Source: Parabacteroides sp. 52 | GTDB lineage: Bacteria > Bacteroidota > Bacteroidia > Bacteroidales > Tannerellaceae | DNA length: 40,583 bases | Assembly (NCBI RefSeq): GCF_010500925.1 | Contig: NZ_QVMG01000018.1 | Span: 1-40,583 of the forward strand | Reading direction: 5' to 3' | Shown here: positions 23,424-32,654 of the stretch, one piece after another | Layout of the letters: each line of letters opens with the position of its first letter | How positions within the stretch are numbered: the stretch's first letter is position 1 | Notes under the pieces: model-generated | What the model saw: the letters and a program-made list of their open reading frames with translations, nothing else | What the model was told of the DNA's origin: nothing | The model's database searches: none | Translations under genes and position numbers: made by a program

Positions 23424-25250
23424 TTGAAAACATTTGAAGAATTAGGAGTTGCCGCACCTATATTGAAGGCAATTCAGGAATTGGGATACGAATCACCCAT
23501 GCCGGTACAAGAAGAAGTGATTCCTCTTCTACTGGGAGAAGATAACGACGTTATTGCTTTGGCTCAAACAGGAACCGGTAAAACGGCTGCTTTTGGTTTA
23601 CCTATCTTACAAAAAATAGATATTAGTCAATATCACCCGCAAGCTCTTATATTATGTCCGACCCGGGAACTCTGTCTGCAGATTGCTGACGACTTGAACG
23701 AGTATTCAAAATACATGGATAAGTTGAAGGTGCTTCCTGTTTATGGAGGTTCCAGTATCGACAGTCAGATTAAAACACTTAAACGAGGAGTTCACGTTGT
23801 CGTTGCCACTCCGGGACGTTTATTGGATCTTATGAACCGGAAAACGGTTGATCTGGGAATGATAAAGAATGTCATTCTGGATGAGGCGGATGAAATGTTG
23901 AATATGGGCTTTACGGATAGTATCAATGCTATTCTTGCCGAAGTACCGGCTTCCCGGAATATGTTATTGTTCTCGGCCACTATGCCCCAGGGTATTGCTA
24001 GCATTACCCGCAAGTATATGAATAAGCCGAAAGAGATTGTTATCGGGAACAAAAACGAAGGGAACAAGAACATCAAGCATATTTACTATATGGTACGTGC
24101 ACAGGATAAATACCTTGCACTTAAACGTATAGCGGACTTCTATCCGAATATTTATGGCATTATTTTCTGCCGTACACGGAAAGAAACACAGGAGATTGCA
24201 GATAAACTGATCCAGGACGGATACAATGCCGATTCGTTGCACGGTGAATTAAGCCAGGCGCAACGGGATTACGTGATGCAGAAATTCCGTATCAAGAACT
24301 TGCAATTATTGGTGGCAACCGACGTGGCTGCCCGCGGGTTGGATGTGAACGACCTGACCCATGTTATTAACTACGGTTTACCCGATGAAATCGAGTCTTA
24401 TACACACCGAAGCGGACGTACGGGGCGTGCCGGCAAGACGGGTATTTCTATCTCTATCTGTCATATCAAGGAGAAAGGAAAAGTACGTGATATCGAACGG
24501 ATCATCAATAAAAAATTTGAAAAGGGAGAAATGCCCTCCGGACAGGCCATCTGTGAAAAACAGTTGTTTAGCCTGGTCGATCAGATTGAAAAGGTAAAAG
24601 TGAACGAGGAAGAGATAGAAACATTGATGCCTTCTATTTTCCGCAAACTCGAATGGCTTGATAAAGAAGATATCATCAAGCGCGTTGTTTCTCTCGAATT
24701 TAACCGAATCATTGATTACTATAAAGAAGCGGAAGAGATAGAGATGGTAGATGAGAACTCTTCTCGTCGGGAACGCGGTGAAAAGGGGGATAATATGGGA
24801 AGAGGCAGTCGCCGCTCTTTCGGTCCGGAACCGGGTTTTTCCCGTTTCTTCCTTAATTTTGGTAAAGCCGACGGACTATATCCCAACCAACTGATAGAAT
24901 TAGTCAATAAATGTGTTCCCGGTAAAGTCTTGATAGGAAAGATCGACCTGCGGGAAAAATTCTCTTTCTTTGAGGTGGACGAAAGCGAAGGAAAGCGCGT
25001 GATGGATAGTATGAACGGCTTTGAAATCGATGGCCGTCGTCTTTCTGTTGAGCCTGCCCAAAGTGGTAAAGGCGAAGGCGGCAGTGGACGCAGCAATGGA
25101 AGACGCAGCTCCGGTGGTGGCGGTTGGAAAGGAAAGCGTTCAGAGAAAGAAGAAGGTCGTTTTTATGATCGCTTTGACAAACGCAGCAATGGGGATAAAC
25201 CCTGGCGTCGTACGTCTTCCGAAAGAGAGAAGCGCAAACACAAAAGATAA
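23424..25250 (+). CDS. DEAD-box ATP-dependent RNA helicase with DbpA-type RNA-binding domain
   Basis: A 608-residue RNA helicase with every expected motif: Q motif region, AQTGTGKT, PTRELCLQ, TPGRLLDL, DEAD, SAT, FCRTRKE, DVAARGLD and HRSGRTGRAG. After about residue 470 there is a DbpA-like RNA-binding fold (FFLNFGKADGLYPNQLIELV), then a Gly/Arg/Ser-rich basic tail. This suggests work on structured RNA, such as ribosome assembly or cold adaptation (DeaD/CsdA-like). The start is TTG: it is the only start-type codon giving the usual N-terminus KTFEELGV, and a TAA stop lies in frame at 23409. A strong terminator follows. Confidence 0.93.
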   Translation: MKTFEELGVAAPILKAIQELGYESPMPVQEEVIPLLLGEDNDVIALAQTGTGKTAAFGLPILQKIDISQYHPQALILCPTRELCLQIADDLNEYSKYMDKLKVLPVYGGSSIDSQIKTLKRGVHVVVATPGRLLDLMNRKTVDLGMIKNVILDEADEMLNMGFTDSINAILAEVPASRNMLLFSATMPQGIASITRKYMNKPKEIVIGNKNEGNKNIKHIYYMVRAQDKYLALKRIADFYPNIYGIIFCRTRKETQEIADKLIQDGYNADSLHGELSQAQRDYVMQKFRIKNLQLLVATDVAARGLDVNDLTHVINYGLPDEIESYTHRSGRTGRAGKTGISISICHIKEKGKVRDIERIINKKFEKGEMPSGQAICEKQLFSLVDQIEKVKVNEEEIETLMPSIFRKLEWLDKEDIIKRVVSLEFNRIIDYYKEAEEIEMVDENSSRRERGEKGDNMGRGSRRSFGPEPGFSRFFLNFGKADGLYPNQLIELVNKCVPGKVLIGKIDLREKFSFFEVDESEGKRVMDSMNGFEIDGRRLSVEPAQSGKGEGGSGRSNGRRSSGGGGWKGKRSEKEEGRFYDRFDKRSNGDKPWRRTSSEREKRKHKR

Positions 25251-25283
25251 ACAAAGAGCTGTATTAAAACAGCTAAGACATAC

Positions 25284-25321
25284 AAAAGGGCTGTCCATTT
25301 TCATTTTGGACAGCCCTTTTT
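25284..25321 (+). terminator. Terminator of the DEAD-box helicase gene
   Basis: AAAAGGGCTGTCC pairs perfectly with GGACAGCCCTTTT across an AT-rich loop, followed by T residues. It is nearly symmetric and could also stop the convergent gene at 25344. Confidence 0.9.
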
Positions 25322-25343
25322 GTATTCCTGTATTCTTTTCTCC

Positions 25344-26288
25344 TCAATCCTCCAACTCCTTTTCTTCAGGTTCGTCCCATTTGCCATTGGCATGAATAGA
25401 AAGTTCGAACGTATCATCCGAAGGGGCATGGCTGTATAATTTCCCTGTATAACGGATGATCTTGTTTTTTATCGGTGTAACAGTCACCTCCCTGCTTCTG
25501 AGTACCTGTTCGTCGGAGTCGATCGCTTTTAATTCGACTTTAAACGTTCCATCGTCTGCCGGTACGAAGGTGAAAAAGCTATGTGTCTGTTTATTCTTTC
25601 CTATTTCCTCCGTGGTAAAATTGTGGGTGAAAACAGAGGCCTCTTCAGTACTTGCCAGACCCTCTCCGGTGCAAATATTCAATAGGTCGGGGTATGGGGT
25701 GACTTCCATGATGAACTTTACAGCCCCCTCCGGAACATTATCCGTGGCTACAAACTCAATTTTACTGACAACCCGAGAGAGGGTTATGTCTTTATCTATT
25801 TCTTCTGTTGCCTCTATCTCCTGTGAAAAGGAGGCATGGAAGGCATCGGAGACTTGCTGAAAGCTTACACTTCCATCAGATAAACTTGTCACACAGGTTT
25901 TATAAGCCAGGAAAGCAATTGTGTACGTGCCGGCAGGAAGCGAGTCATATACAATTCCGAAATCCATATCCTCCTCCGAGGTGAAGGTCTCATATCTAAC
26001 GGTTTTATCCGTTTCTCCTTCTTTGTAAACGATGTATTCAATCGTGTTACATAACTCATTAAATTCTTTCTCTTCTGTATTTCCATTGTCGTTGGCAACC
26101 GGCTCGGGCATATCAAAAGGCGGCATGGACCGGGTTACTTTGGGAAAAGGCAGAATCTCTTTCTCCAGATGGATGGTAAAATGGAAGGGGAACATTCTTT
26201 CTTCGGGAGGTATCGGTTCTTTATCAGAGTCTTTACAACCGACCAGGAATAATAGGTAAATAAATACCAAAGATGTTTTCGTCTTCAT
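25344..26288 (-). CDS. FimB/Mfa2-like fimbrial lipoprotein
   Basis: A 314-residue lipoprotein (lipobox FLVGC, Cys18). The arrangement of a transthyretin-like beta domain (SLPAGTYTIAFLAYK), the LSRVVSKIEF strand and a second domain closing with NKIIRYTGKLY resembles FimB/Mfa2-family anchor subunits of Bacteroidales type V fimbriae. It ends in an acidic tail (EPEEKELED). It stands alone, converging on the helicase terminator, with no FimA/Mfa1 subunit beside it. It may be an orphan anchor, a minor tip subunit, or simply a related surface lipoprotein. The family call rests on pattern and needs a profile search. No canonical -7 box was found upstream. Confidence 0.65.
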   Translation of the reverse strand: MKTKTSLVFIYLLFLVGCKDSDKEPIPPEERMFPFHFTIHLEKEILPFPKVTRSMPPFDMPEPVANDNGNTEEKEFNELCNTIEYIVYKEGETDKTVRYETFTSEEDMDFGIVYDSLPAGTYTIAFLAYKTCVTSLSDGSVSFQQVSDAFHASFSQEIEATEEIDKDITLSRVVSKIEFVATDNVPEGAVKFIMEVTPYPDLLNICTGEGLASTEEASVFTHNFTTEEIGKNKQTHSFFTFVPADDGTFKVELKAIDSDEQVLRSREVTVTPIKNKIIRYTGKLYSHAPSDDTFELSIHANGKWDEPEEKELED

Positions 26289-26491
26289 AATGTAAGTTTT
26301 TGGTTATTAAACAATAAGAAATATAAAGGAAGTATTTATCGGGGATATTTGCAAATGTTTTGCTGAAAAATTGACAGTAAAAAAATATTTTCTTCTCTTT
26401 TTAAAGAAACACTCCCTGCTCTTGCCGAAGGAGTTTATCGTATTCCAAGAATAACCCCTATATTTGTATTCTCTTATAAAACAATAATACA
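26289..26491 (+). promoter_or_regulatory. Intergenic region with -7 box for the U32 operon
   Basis: TATATTTG at 26459-26466 lies 25 bases before the TTG start at 26492. The remainder is AT-rich and holds no feature I can support. Confidence 0.65.
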
Positions 26492-27748
26492 TTGAACGAA
26501 AAAGATTTTGAAATAATGTCTCCTGTCGGTTCGTATGAATCGTTGATGGCAGCTATTCAGGGAGGTGCCGATTCTATTTATTTTGGTATAGAAGGATTGA
26601 ATATGCGCTCCCGCTCTTCTCATAATTTCACTACGGAAGATTTACATAAGATTGTCTCTATCTGCAAAGAACATGGGATAAAGAGTTACCTGACGGTAAA
26701 TACTGTTATTTACGGCGAGGATCTTTCGCTGATGCGGCAAATCATTGATGCAGCAAAAGAAGCGGAGGTGTCTGCGATTATAGCCGCCGATGTGGCTGCA
26801 ATGAATTATGCCCATACGATCGGACAGGAGGTACACCTTTCGACCCAGTTGAATATATCCAATGCGGAGGCTTTAAAGTTCTATGCCCGTTTTGCGGATG
26901 TGGTGGTCCTGGCTCGTGAACTCAACCTGGAGCAGGTGAATGGCATCTATAAAGAAATAGTGGAACAGCAGATCAAAGGGCCTAAAGGTGAGTTGATTCG
27001 GATTGAGATGTTTGCCCATGGTGCCCTTTGCATGGCTGTCTCCGGTAAATGTTACCTAAGTTTGCATGAGATGAACTCGTCTGCTAACAGAGGGGCTTGT
27101 ATGCAGATTTGCCGCCGGGGGTATACGGTAAGAGATAAGGACAGTAACATTGAACTGGATATAGAGAACCAGTATATCATGTCGCCTAAAGACCTCAAGA
27201 CCATCCATTTTATGAATAAGATGATGGATGCCGGTGTGAGGGTATTTAAACTGGAAGGCCGTGCCCGGGGACCGGAATATGTGCGTATTGTCACCGAATG
27301 TTATAAGGAAGCGGTCGTTTCCTATTGCAATGGAACCTTTTCGCAAGAGAAGATAACGGAATGGGATAAACGGTTGAAGAGTGTGTTTAACCGCGGCTTC
27401 TGGGATGGTTACTATCTGGGACAACGCCTGGGAGAATGGAGCAGTGTGTATGGCTCTGAAACGACGAAGAAGAAAGTCTATCTGGCCAAAGGCATTAAAT
27501 ATTTCACCGGTTTGGGCGTGGCAGAGTTCGAGATGGAGTCGGGCGTCTTGAACGTAGGAGATGAAATACTTATTACCGGCCCTACGACCGGTGCTGTGAT
27601 GCAAACAATCGATGAGATACGGGTCGAACTGAAACCGGTCGATCAAACAGTGAAAGGAGAGCGTTTCTCGTTTAAAACAGCAGAGAAAGTACGCCCTTCC
27701 GATCGTTTATACAAACTGGTGGCAACCGATAAAAAAGAATTGAAATAA
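26492..27748 (+). CDS. U32 family peptidase-like protein, probable tRNA uridine-hydroxylation enzyme (TrhP/RlhA type)
   Basis: A 418-residue U32 protein. The N-terminal EIMSPVGSYESLMAAIQGGAD matches the ELLAPAGS-type opening of the family, and the signature HGALCMAVSGKCYLS, followed by NRGACMQICRR, gives the four conserved Cys thought to hold an iron-sulfur cluster. Family members once called collagenases are now linked to 5-hydroxyuridine formation in tRNA (TrhP) or 23S rRNA C2501 hydroxylation (RlhA); which applies here is not clear. Translation starts at TTG 26492, because the first ATG would remove part of the conserved N-terminus. Its TAA overlaps the next gene's ATG (TAATG), so the thioesterase is coupled to it. 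Confidence 0.88.
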   Translation: MNEKDFEIMSPVGSYESLMAAIQGGADSIYFGIEGLNMRSRSSHNFTTEDLHKIVSICKEHGIKSYLTVNTVIYGEDLSLMRQIIDAAKEAEVSAIIAADVAAMNYAHTIGQEVHLSTQLNISNAEALKFYARFADVVVLARELNLEQVNGIYKEIVEQQIKGPKGELIRIEMFAHGALCMAVSGKCYLSLHEMNSSANRGACMQICRRGYTVRDKDSNIELDIENQYIMSPKDLKTIHFMNKMMDAGVRVFKLEGRARGPEYVRIVTECYKEAVVSYCNGTFSQEKITEWDKRLKSVFNRGFWDGYYLGQRLGEWSSVYGSETTKKKVYLAKGIKYFTGLGVAEFEMESGVLNVGDEILITGPTTGAVMQTIDEIRVELKPVDQTVKGERFSFKTAEKVRPSDRLYKLVATDKKELK

Positions 27749-28146
27749 TGAAAGAACATATTTTTTCGCTGCCTTTCAAGGTGCGTGATTATGAATGTGA
27801 TTTGCAAGGGGTGGTAAACAACTCCAACTATCAACGATACATGGAGCATACCCGGCATGAATTCCTGGAATCATTGGGAGAGAATTTTGGGGCGATGCAT
27901 GACAAAGGGGTGGATGCCTTTGTTTCGCGTGTCGACATACAGTTTAAATCCTCTCTTCGCAGTGGGGATCATTTCATCTCTTGCCTGGATGTCTCCAAAC
28001 AAGGGATTAAACTGGTCTTTGATCAATATATTTATCGGGCATCCGATAAGGTATTGTCGGCCAAGGGAAGGGTAGAGATAGTCGTTGTAGAGCAAGGCAA
28101 ATTAACACGGGGAGAATACTTTGATGAGGTACTGAAAAAGTTATGA
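27748..28146 (+). CDS. Acyl-CoA thioesterase, hotdog fold (4HBT family)
   Basis: A 132-residue single-domain hotdog protein. The motif YECDLQGVVNNSNYQRYMEHTR matches 4HBT/YbgC-type thioesterases in which an Asp or equivalent near DxxGVVxxxxY is catalytic. It would hydrolyse acyl-CoA thioesters in the cytoplasm; the substrate is unknown. The start ATG overlaps the upstream stop, and there is a 69-base gap before dprA. Co-occurrence with the U32 gene is by translational coupling; I know of no functional link. Confidence 0.85.
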   Translation: MKEHIFSLPFKVRDYECDLQGVVNNSNYQRYMEHTRHEFLESLGENFGAMHDKGVDAFVSRVDIQFKSSLRSGDHFISCLDVSKQGIKLVFDQYIYRASDKVLSAKGRVEIVVVEQGKLTRGEYFDEVLKKL

Positions 28147-28215
28147 CAGAGACAAAGAGAAACCAATAGCGTTAAGCGGTGAATAACCCTCATTATATAA
28201 TCAAAACCTACCCGA

Positions 28216-29334
28216 ATGACTGATAAAAGAATTTACCAAATAGGCCTGACTATGATTACCGGCGTTGGAGACGTACTTGCCCGCCATTTGTTAGAAACCA
28301 TAGGAGATGCCGAAGCGGTGTTTACGGAGAAACCACGGATCTTGGAAAAGGTCCCGGGTATCGGAAGAAAACACATTGCCGAGATAAAACGTCCGCAAGC
28401 CCTTCTGTTGGCCGAAGAAGAATTGGCCTTTGTGGAAAAAAACCAGATTGACCTTTACTTTCTGGGTGATAAAGAATATCCGTTCCGTTTGCGGGAATGC
28501 CCGGATGCTCCCATTGTCTTTTATTTGAAAGGGAAAGCAGACCTGAATGTGGGCCGGGTACTGAGCATCGTAGGTACCCGCCGATCTACCCATAACGGAA
28601 AAGAATGGACGGAGAAATTGATAGAAGACCTGGCTATTGCCTGTCCCGACCTGCTTGTCGTGAGTGGATTGGCGTATGGTATAGATATAAATGCTCACCG
28701 GGAAGCCCTGAAAAATAAATTGTCTACGATCGCTGTCCTGGCTCATGGACTGGATCGCATCTATCCGTCGGCACACCGCAATACGGCTATTGAAATGATC
28801 GAAAGGGGTGGTTTGTTAACCGATTACCCCCATGGTACATTGCCGGATAAACCACATTTTGTGAAACGCAACCGCATTGTAGCCGGATTGGCGGATGCAA
28901 CGGTGGTGGTGGAGTCGGCCGAAAAAGGAGGTTCTCTGATTACTGCCGATATCGCTTTCTCTTACGGGAGAGATGTGTTGGCTTTTCCCGGCAGAGCTTC
29001 CGATATACAGTCGAAAGGATGCAATGCCCTGATCCGGCAGAATAAGGCGGCTTTGATCACTTCCGCCGATGATTTGATGAGTCTCCTTTGTTGGGAAAAT
29101 ACCCAGATGGACCCTATGACGATGAAAGAAAACTATGCCATCCCTTTTCTGGAGAATGCTGCCTATGAAAAAATATGGACCATTCTGTACGAACAAAAGG
29201 AAATCCATATCAATCAATTGGCTTTGGAAGCAGATATGCCTGTTTATCAACTTTCAGCCCTGCTATTGGAAATGGAAATGAATAACCTTATTAAGCCTTT
29301 ACCCGGAGGCCTTTATAAAGCATTGGTAAGATAG
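28216..29334 (+). CDS. dprA: DNA-processing protein DprA
   Basis: Loads RecA on incoming single-stranded DNA and protects it, mainly in natural transformation. The 372 residues contain N-terminal helix-hairpin-helix segments (TGVGDVLARHLLETIG and VPGIGRKHIAEI), then the DprA Rossmann core with SIVGTRRSTHNG, VVSGLAYGIDINAHREAL and HGLDRIYPSAHRNTA, a DXXF-like nucleotide loop (ESAEKGGSLITA) and a C-terminal winged helix (about 310-372). Length and domain order are standard. It lies 69 bases after the thioesterase gene, likely in the same transcription unit; no clear -7 box is visible in the gap. Confidence 0.94.
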   Translation: MTDKRIYQIGLTMITGVGDVLARHLLETIGDAEAVFTEKPRILEKVPGIGRKHIAEIKRPQALLLAEEELAFVEKNQIDLYFLGDKEYPFRLRECPDAPIVFYLKGKADLNVGRVLSIVGTRRSTHNGKEWTEKLIEDLAIACPDLLVVSGLAYGIDINAHREALKNKLSTIAVLAHGLDRIYPSAHRNTAIEMIERGGLLTDYPHGTLPDKPHFVKRNRIVAGLADATVVVESAEKGGSLITADIAFSYGRDVLAFPGRASDIQSKGCNALIRQNKAALITSADDLMSLLCWENTQMDPMTMKENYAIPFLENAAYEKIWTILYEQKEIHINQLALEADMPVYQLSALLLEMEMNNLIKPLPGGLYKALVR

Positions 29335-29709
29335 AGACGCTTTCTCCCTCTGTGAACTTCGTCTTGTACCTCTTTCTTCGTATTCTGTATGGGGTCTGCG
29401 CCAGGAAAAACACTTTTCAATTCCTTGAAAAAACGAGGGTATATTTTAGTGTTGATAGCTATCGTCAGTAGTAACGATAGCTATCATCAGTAGTAACGAT
29501 AGTTATCATCAGTACTAACGATAGCTATCAACAGTAGAATTATCCCGTTTTTTTTAAGAAAACATCCACCCCTCCGAAGCTCCCTTTTTTCTATACGCGT
29601 TGAATCTGTCAGAAGAAATGTCTCTTTCTTTTTTCAGCAAAATTACCTATATTTACACCCAATTTGAAACCCCCATAGTTTCAGCCCCGTAAAAGAAAGC
29701 AGACGATTT
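29335..29709 (+). promoter_or_regulatory. Non-coding gap between dprA and the topoisomerase IV gene
   Basis: A 375-base gap. It contains the 22-bp palindrome array (29454-29541) and a near-consensus -7 box TATATTTA at 29648-29655 that would start the topoisomerase transcript about 50 bases before ATG 29710. A small TTCAA/TTGAA inverted repeat lies at 29417-29430. No protein or RNA gene is apparent. Confidence 0.5.
29454..29541. repeat. 22-bp-period tandem array of the palindrome GATAGCTATC
   Basis: Four units begin at 29454, 29476, 29498 and 29520. Each starts with the perfect 10-bp palindrome GATAGCTATC (unit 3 has GATAGTTATC) followed by a 12-bp spacer close to RTCAGTAGTAAC. The array is closed by matching inverted ends: 29451-29465 is the exact reverse complement of 29518-29532. 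Possible multi-site operator or an intergenic repeat; spacers are alike, so it is not CRISPR. Confidence 0.9.
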
Positions 29710-32430
29710 ATGAATACAGAGGATTTAGACGACTTCAAAGAACTAAACGAGAACGAAGAACCAGGCGATATGACCGACGCGCAGGGTGATACACCCTCTG
29801 AAGAACAGGCACATTCAGAATATAAAACACCGGATAAAACGGGAGGAAGACAGATGTACCACCTCTCCGGAATGTATCAAAACTGGTTTTTGGACTATGC
29901 TTCGTATGTGATTCTGGAGCGGGCCGTGCCCCATATCAACGATGGGCTTAAACCGGTGCAACGCCGTATCCTTCACTCCATGAAACGTCTGGATGACGGA
30001 CGCTACAATAAGGTGGCGAATATCGTAGGACATACAATGCAGTTTCACCCCCATGGCGATGCCTCAATTGGCGATGCTTTGGTACAGCTCGGACAAAAAG
30101 ATTTGTTGATCGATTGCCAGGGAAACTGGGGGAATATCCTGACCGGCGACGGGGCTGCGGCTCCCCGTTATATCGAAGCCCGCCTTTCCAAATTCGCTTT
30201 AGAGACTGTCTTTAACCCGAAAACAACGGAGTGGCAAAGCTCTTATGACGGCCGTAACAAAGAACCGATAACCCTGCCTATCAAATTCCCTTTGTTATTG
30301 GCTCAGGGCGTGGAAGGGATTGCCGTAGGACTTTCTTCCAAGATATTACCGCATAACTTTAATGAATTACTTGACGCTTCGATAGCCTATCTGCAGGAGG
30401 AGGAATTTACCCTCTATCCCGATTTTCAAACAGGAGGATCTATCGACGTCTCCAAATATAACGACGGCGAACGGGGAGGCTCGGTTAAAGTACGGGCGAA
30501 AATAACCAAACTGGATAACAAAACATTGGTTATTACCGAAATACCTTATGGTAAAACGACTTCGTCCGTGATCGACTCTATCCTGAAAGCAAATGATAAG
30601 AATAAGATCAAGATCAAGAAGGTCGACGATAATACTGCTCAGAATGTAGAAATCCTGGTGCATCTTGCTCCCGGAGTATCCTCGGATAAAACCATTGACG
30701 CACTCTATGCTTTTACCGATTGTGAGATAAGCATCTCGCCGAACTGCTGTGTTATCCGCGACAACAAACCGCACTTTCTTACCGTCAGCGATGTATTGAA
30801 GAACTCTGCAGACAATACGCTTGTTCTGTTGCGTACCGAACTGGAAATTCATAAGAATGAACAAGAAGAGGCCCTCTTCTTTGCTTCGCTGGAACAATTA
30901 TTTATCGAAGAACGAATCTATAAAGATAAAGAATTTGAAAATGCAAAGGATATGGATGAAGCCATTCTTCATATCGACAAACGTCTTCTCCCCTTTAAAC
31001 CGAAACTGATCCGCGAGGTAACCCGGGAGGATATCCTTCGTCTGATGGAAATCAAGATGGGACGTATCCTTAAATTCAATGCAGAAAAGAATGAAGCCTT
31101 AATCGCTCAATACAAAGAGGAAATAGAACGTATCAACCATCATCTGGAGAATATCATCGCTTACACGATCGATTGGTTCAATATGTTGAAAGAAAAATAT
31201 GGAAAAACGTATCCACGTCTGACGGAAATACGCAACTTCGATACCATTGAAGCGACCAAGGTGGTGGAAGCAACGGAGAAGCTGTATATCAACCGGGAAG
31301 AAGGATTTATCGGAATGAGTCTCAAAAAAGATGAATTCGTCTGCAATTGTTCGACCATTGACGACGTCATTATTTTCTATCGTACCGGTATCTATAAGAT
31401 CGTAAAGGTCAGCGATAAGATGTTTGTCGGAAAGGATATTCTTTATCTCAATGTCTTCAAGAAAAACGATAAACGAACCATCTACAATGCCATTTATCGG
31501 GATGGAAAAGAGGGGGTTAACTTCATCAAACGATTCAATGTGACGGGTATTACCCGAGATAAAGAATATGATCTGACGCAGGGAACCAAAGGCTCACGTG
31601 TCCTTTATTTCAGTGCCAATCCCAATGGAGAGGCCGAAACAGTAAAGGTTATCCTCAAACCCAAACCCAGACTCCGCATACTTATATTCGAAAAGGATTT
31701 CAGTGAGATCGCTATCAAAGGACGCAGCTCCCGGGGCAATACACTGACAAAATTAGAAATACATAAAATCACACTCAAGCAAAAAGGAGGTTCAACACTC
31801 GGAGGGCGACAGGTATGGTTCGACTGGGACGTCTTGCGCCTCAATTATGACGGGCGAGGGGATCTTTTGGGTGAGTTCCATAGCGAAGATTCTATTTTAG
31901 TCGTATTGCGGAATGGCGATTTTTATATTACGAACTTTGATCTAAGCAATCATTACGAAGATAACATACTCTCCATCGAGAAGTACAACCCGCATAAGGT
32001 TTGGACAGCAGCTCTGTTTGATGCCGACCAGGGATACCGTTACCTGAAACGTTTCCAATTGGAAGCAACAGCTAAAAAACAAAACTTCCTCGGCGAAAAT
32101 CCGAACAGCCGCCTGTTCTTATTGACCGATGAAGCCTACCCGCGTATCGAAGTGGTCTTCGGTGGAAACGACAGTTTCCGGGAATCCCTTATCCTCGATG
32201 CCGAAGAATTCATCAGTGTGAAAGGCTTCAAAGCGAAAGGAAAACGCATTACCACCTTTGAGGTAAGTACAATGAATGAATTGGAGCCAACCCGTTTCCC
32301 CGATGCCGGAAACCAACCGGAAGTATCGTTTGATGGTGACGAGGAGGGAGAAAACAGCGATGACGAAGCAGAAAGTAATACGGATATTATAGACGAAATC
32401 ACCGGTCAAATGAAGCTTTTCGACAATTAA
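29710..32430 (+). CDS. parC: DNA topoisomerase IV / gyrase subunit A
   Basis: A 906-residue type IIA topoisomerase A subunit. The N-terminal winged-helix region has YASYVILERAVPHINDGLKP and GHTMQFHPHGDASIGDALVQ; the catalytic Tyr lies in AAAPRYIEARLS. After the coiled-coil gate comes a C-terminal beta-pinwheel (about 560-860), then a strongly acidic tail (GDEEGENSDDEAES). The segment GRSSRGNTLTKLEI may be its divergent GyrA-box region. Bacteroidales usually have a distinct gyrA, and this 906-residue form with an acidic N-terminal extension (about residues 1-45) looks like the ParC-type paralogue. No parE is next to it. Tail and extension are not needed for catalysis in relatives. It stops 78 bases before tRNA-Leu. 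Confidence 0.88.
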   Translation: MNTEDLDDFKELNENEEPGDMTDAQGDTPSEEQAHSEYKTPDKTGGRQMYHLSGMYQNWFLDYASYVILERAVPHINDGLKPVQRRILHSMKRLDDGRYNKVANIVGHTMQFHPHGDASIGDALVQLGQKDLLIDCQGNWGNILTGDGAAAPRYIEARLSKFALETVFNPKTTEWQSSYDGRNKEPITLPIKFPLLLAQGVEGIAVGLSSKILPHNFNELLDASIAYLQEEEFTLYPDFQTGGSIDVSKYNDGERGGSVKVRAKITKLDNKTLVITEIPYGKTTSSVIDSILKANDKNKIKIKKVDDNTAQNVEILVHLAPGVSSDKTIDALYAFTDCEISISPNCCVIRDNKPHFLTVSDVLKNSADNTLVLLRTELEIHKNEQEEALFFASLEQLFIEERIYKDKEFENAKDMDEAILHIDKRLLPFKPKLIREVTREDILRLMEIKMGRILKFNAEKNEALIAQYKEEIERINHHLENIIAYTIDWFNMLKEKYGKTYPRLTEIRNFDTIEATKVVEATEKLYINREEGFIGMSLKKDEFVCNCSTIDDVIIFYRTGIYKIVKVSDKMFVGKDILYLNVFKKNDKRTIYNAIYRDGKEGVNFIKRFNVTGITRDKEYDLTQGTKGSRVLYFSANPNGEAETVKVILKPKPRLRILIFEKDFSEIAIKGRSSRGNTLTKLEIHKITLKQKGGSTLGGRQVWFDWDVLRLNYDGRGDLLGEFHSEDSILVVLRNGDFYITNFDLSNHYEDNILSIEKYNPHKVWTAALFDADQGYRYLKRFQLEATAKKQNFLGENPNSRLFLLTDEAYPRIEVVFGGNDSFRESLILDAEEFISVKGFKAKGKRITTFEVSTMNELEPTRFPDAGNQPEVSFDGDEEGENSDDEAESNTDIIDEITGQMKLFDN

Positions 32431-32486
32431 CGACCCCCTCTTCATCAAAAAAACAATGAAAAGCTTGTCATTTCCCGAAAAAACTT

Positions 32487-32494
32487 TACCTTTG
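32487..32494 (+). promoter_or_regulatory. -7 promoter box for tRNA-Leu
   Basis: TACCTTTG lies 15 bases before the mature 5' end of the tRNA. Confidence 0.75.
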
Positions 32495-32508
32495 CCCCCG
32501 CAAACCAT

Positions 32509-32590
32509 GCGGCTGTGGTGTAATTGGTAGCCACGCCAGACTTAGGATCTGGTGCTGAGAGGCGTGGGGGTTCGAGTCCCTTCAGCCGCA
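32509..32590 (+). tRNA. tRNA-Leu (anticodon UAG)
   Basis: The acceptor stem GCGGCTG pairs with CAGCCGC, with discriminator A at 32590. The anticodon stem CCAGA/TCTGG encloses loop CTTAGGA, giving anticodon UAG. The long variable arm and the T arm GGGGGTTCGAGTCCC are typical of class II tRNA-Leu. The CCA tail is not encoded. Confidence 0.95.
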
Positions 32591-32600
32591 CAAGGTTAAA

Positions 32601-32632
32601 AATCCTCCTGATTAAGTTCAGGGGGATTTTTT
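32601..32632 (+). terminator. Terminator of tRNA-Leu
   Basis: AATCCTCCTGA pairs with TCAGGGGGATT (one G-T pair) and is followed by TTTTTTG. Confidence 0.85.
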
Positions 32633-32654
32633 GTTTGGGGGTGGTTTATAGGTA

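Noticed and set aside
29454..29541. CRISPR array or plasmid iterons
   Set aside because: Spacers are nearly identical, not unique, and there is no cas gene. No replication initiator gene is nearby.
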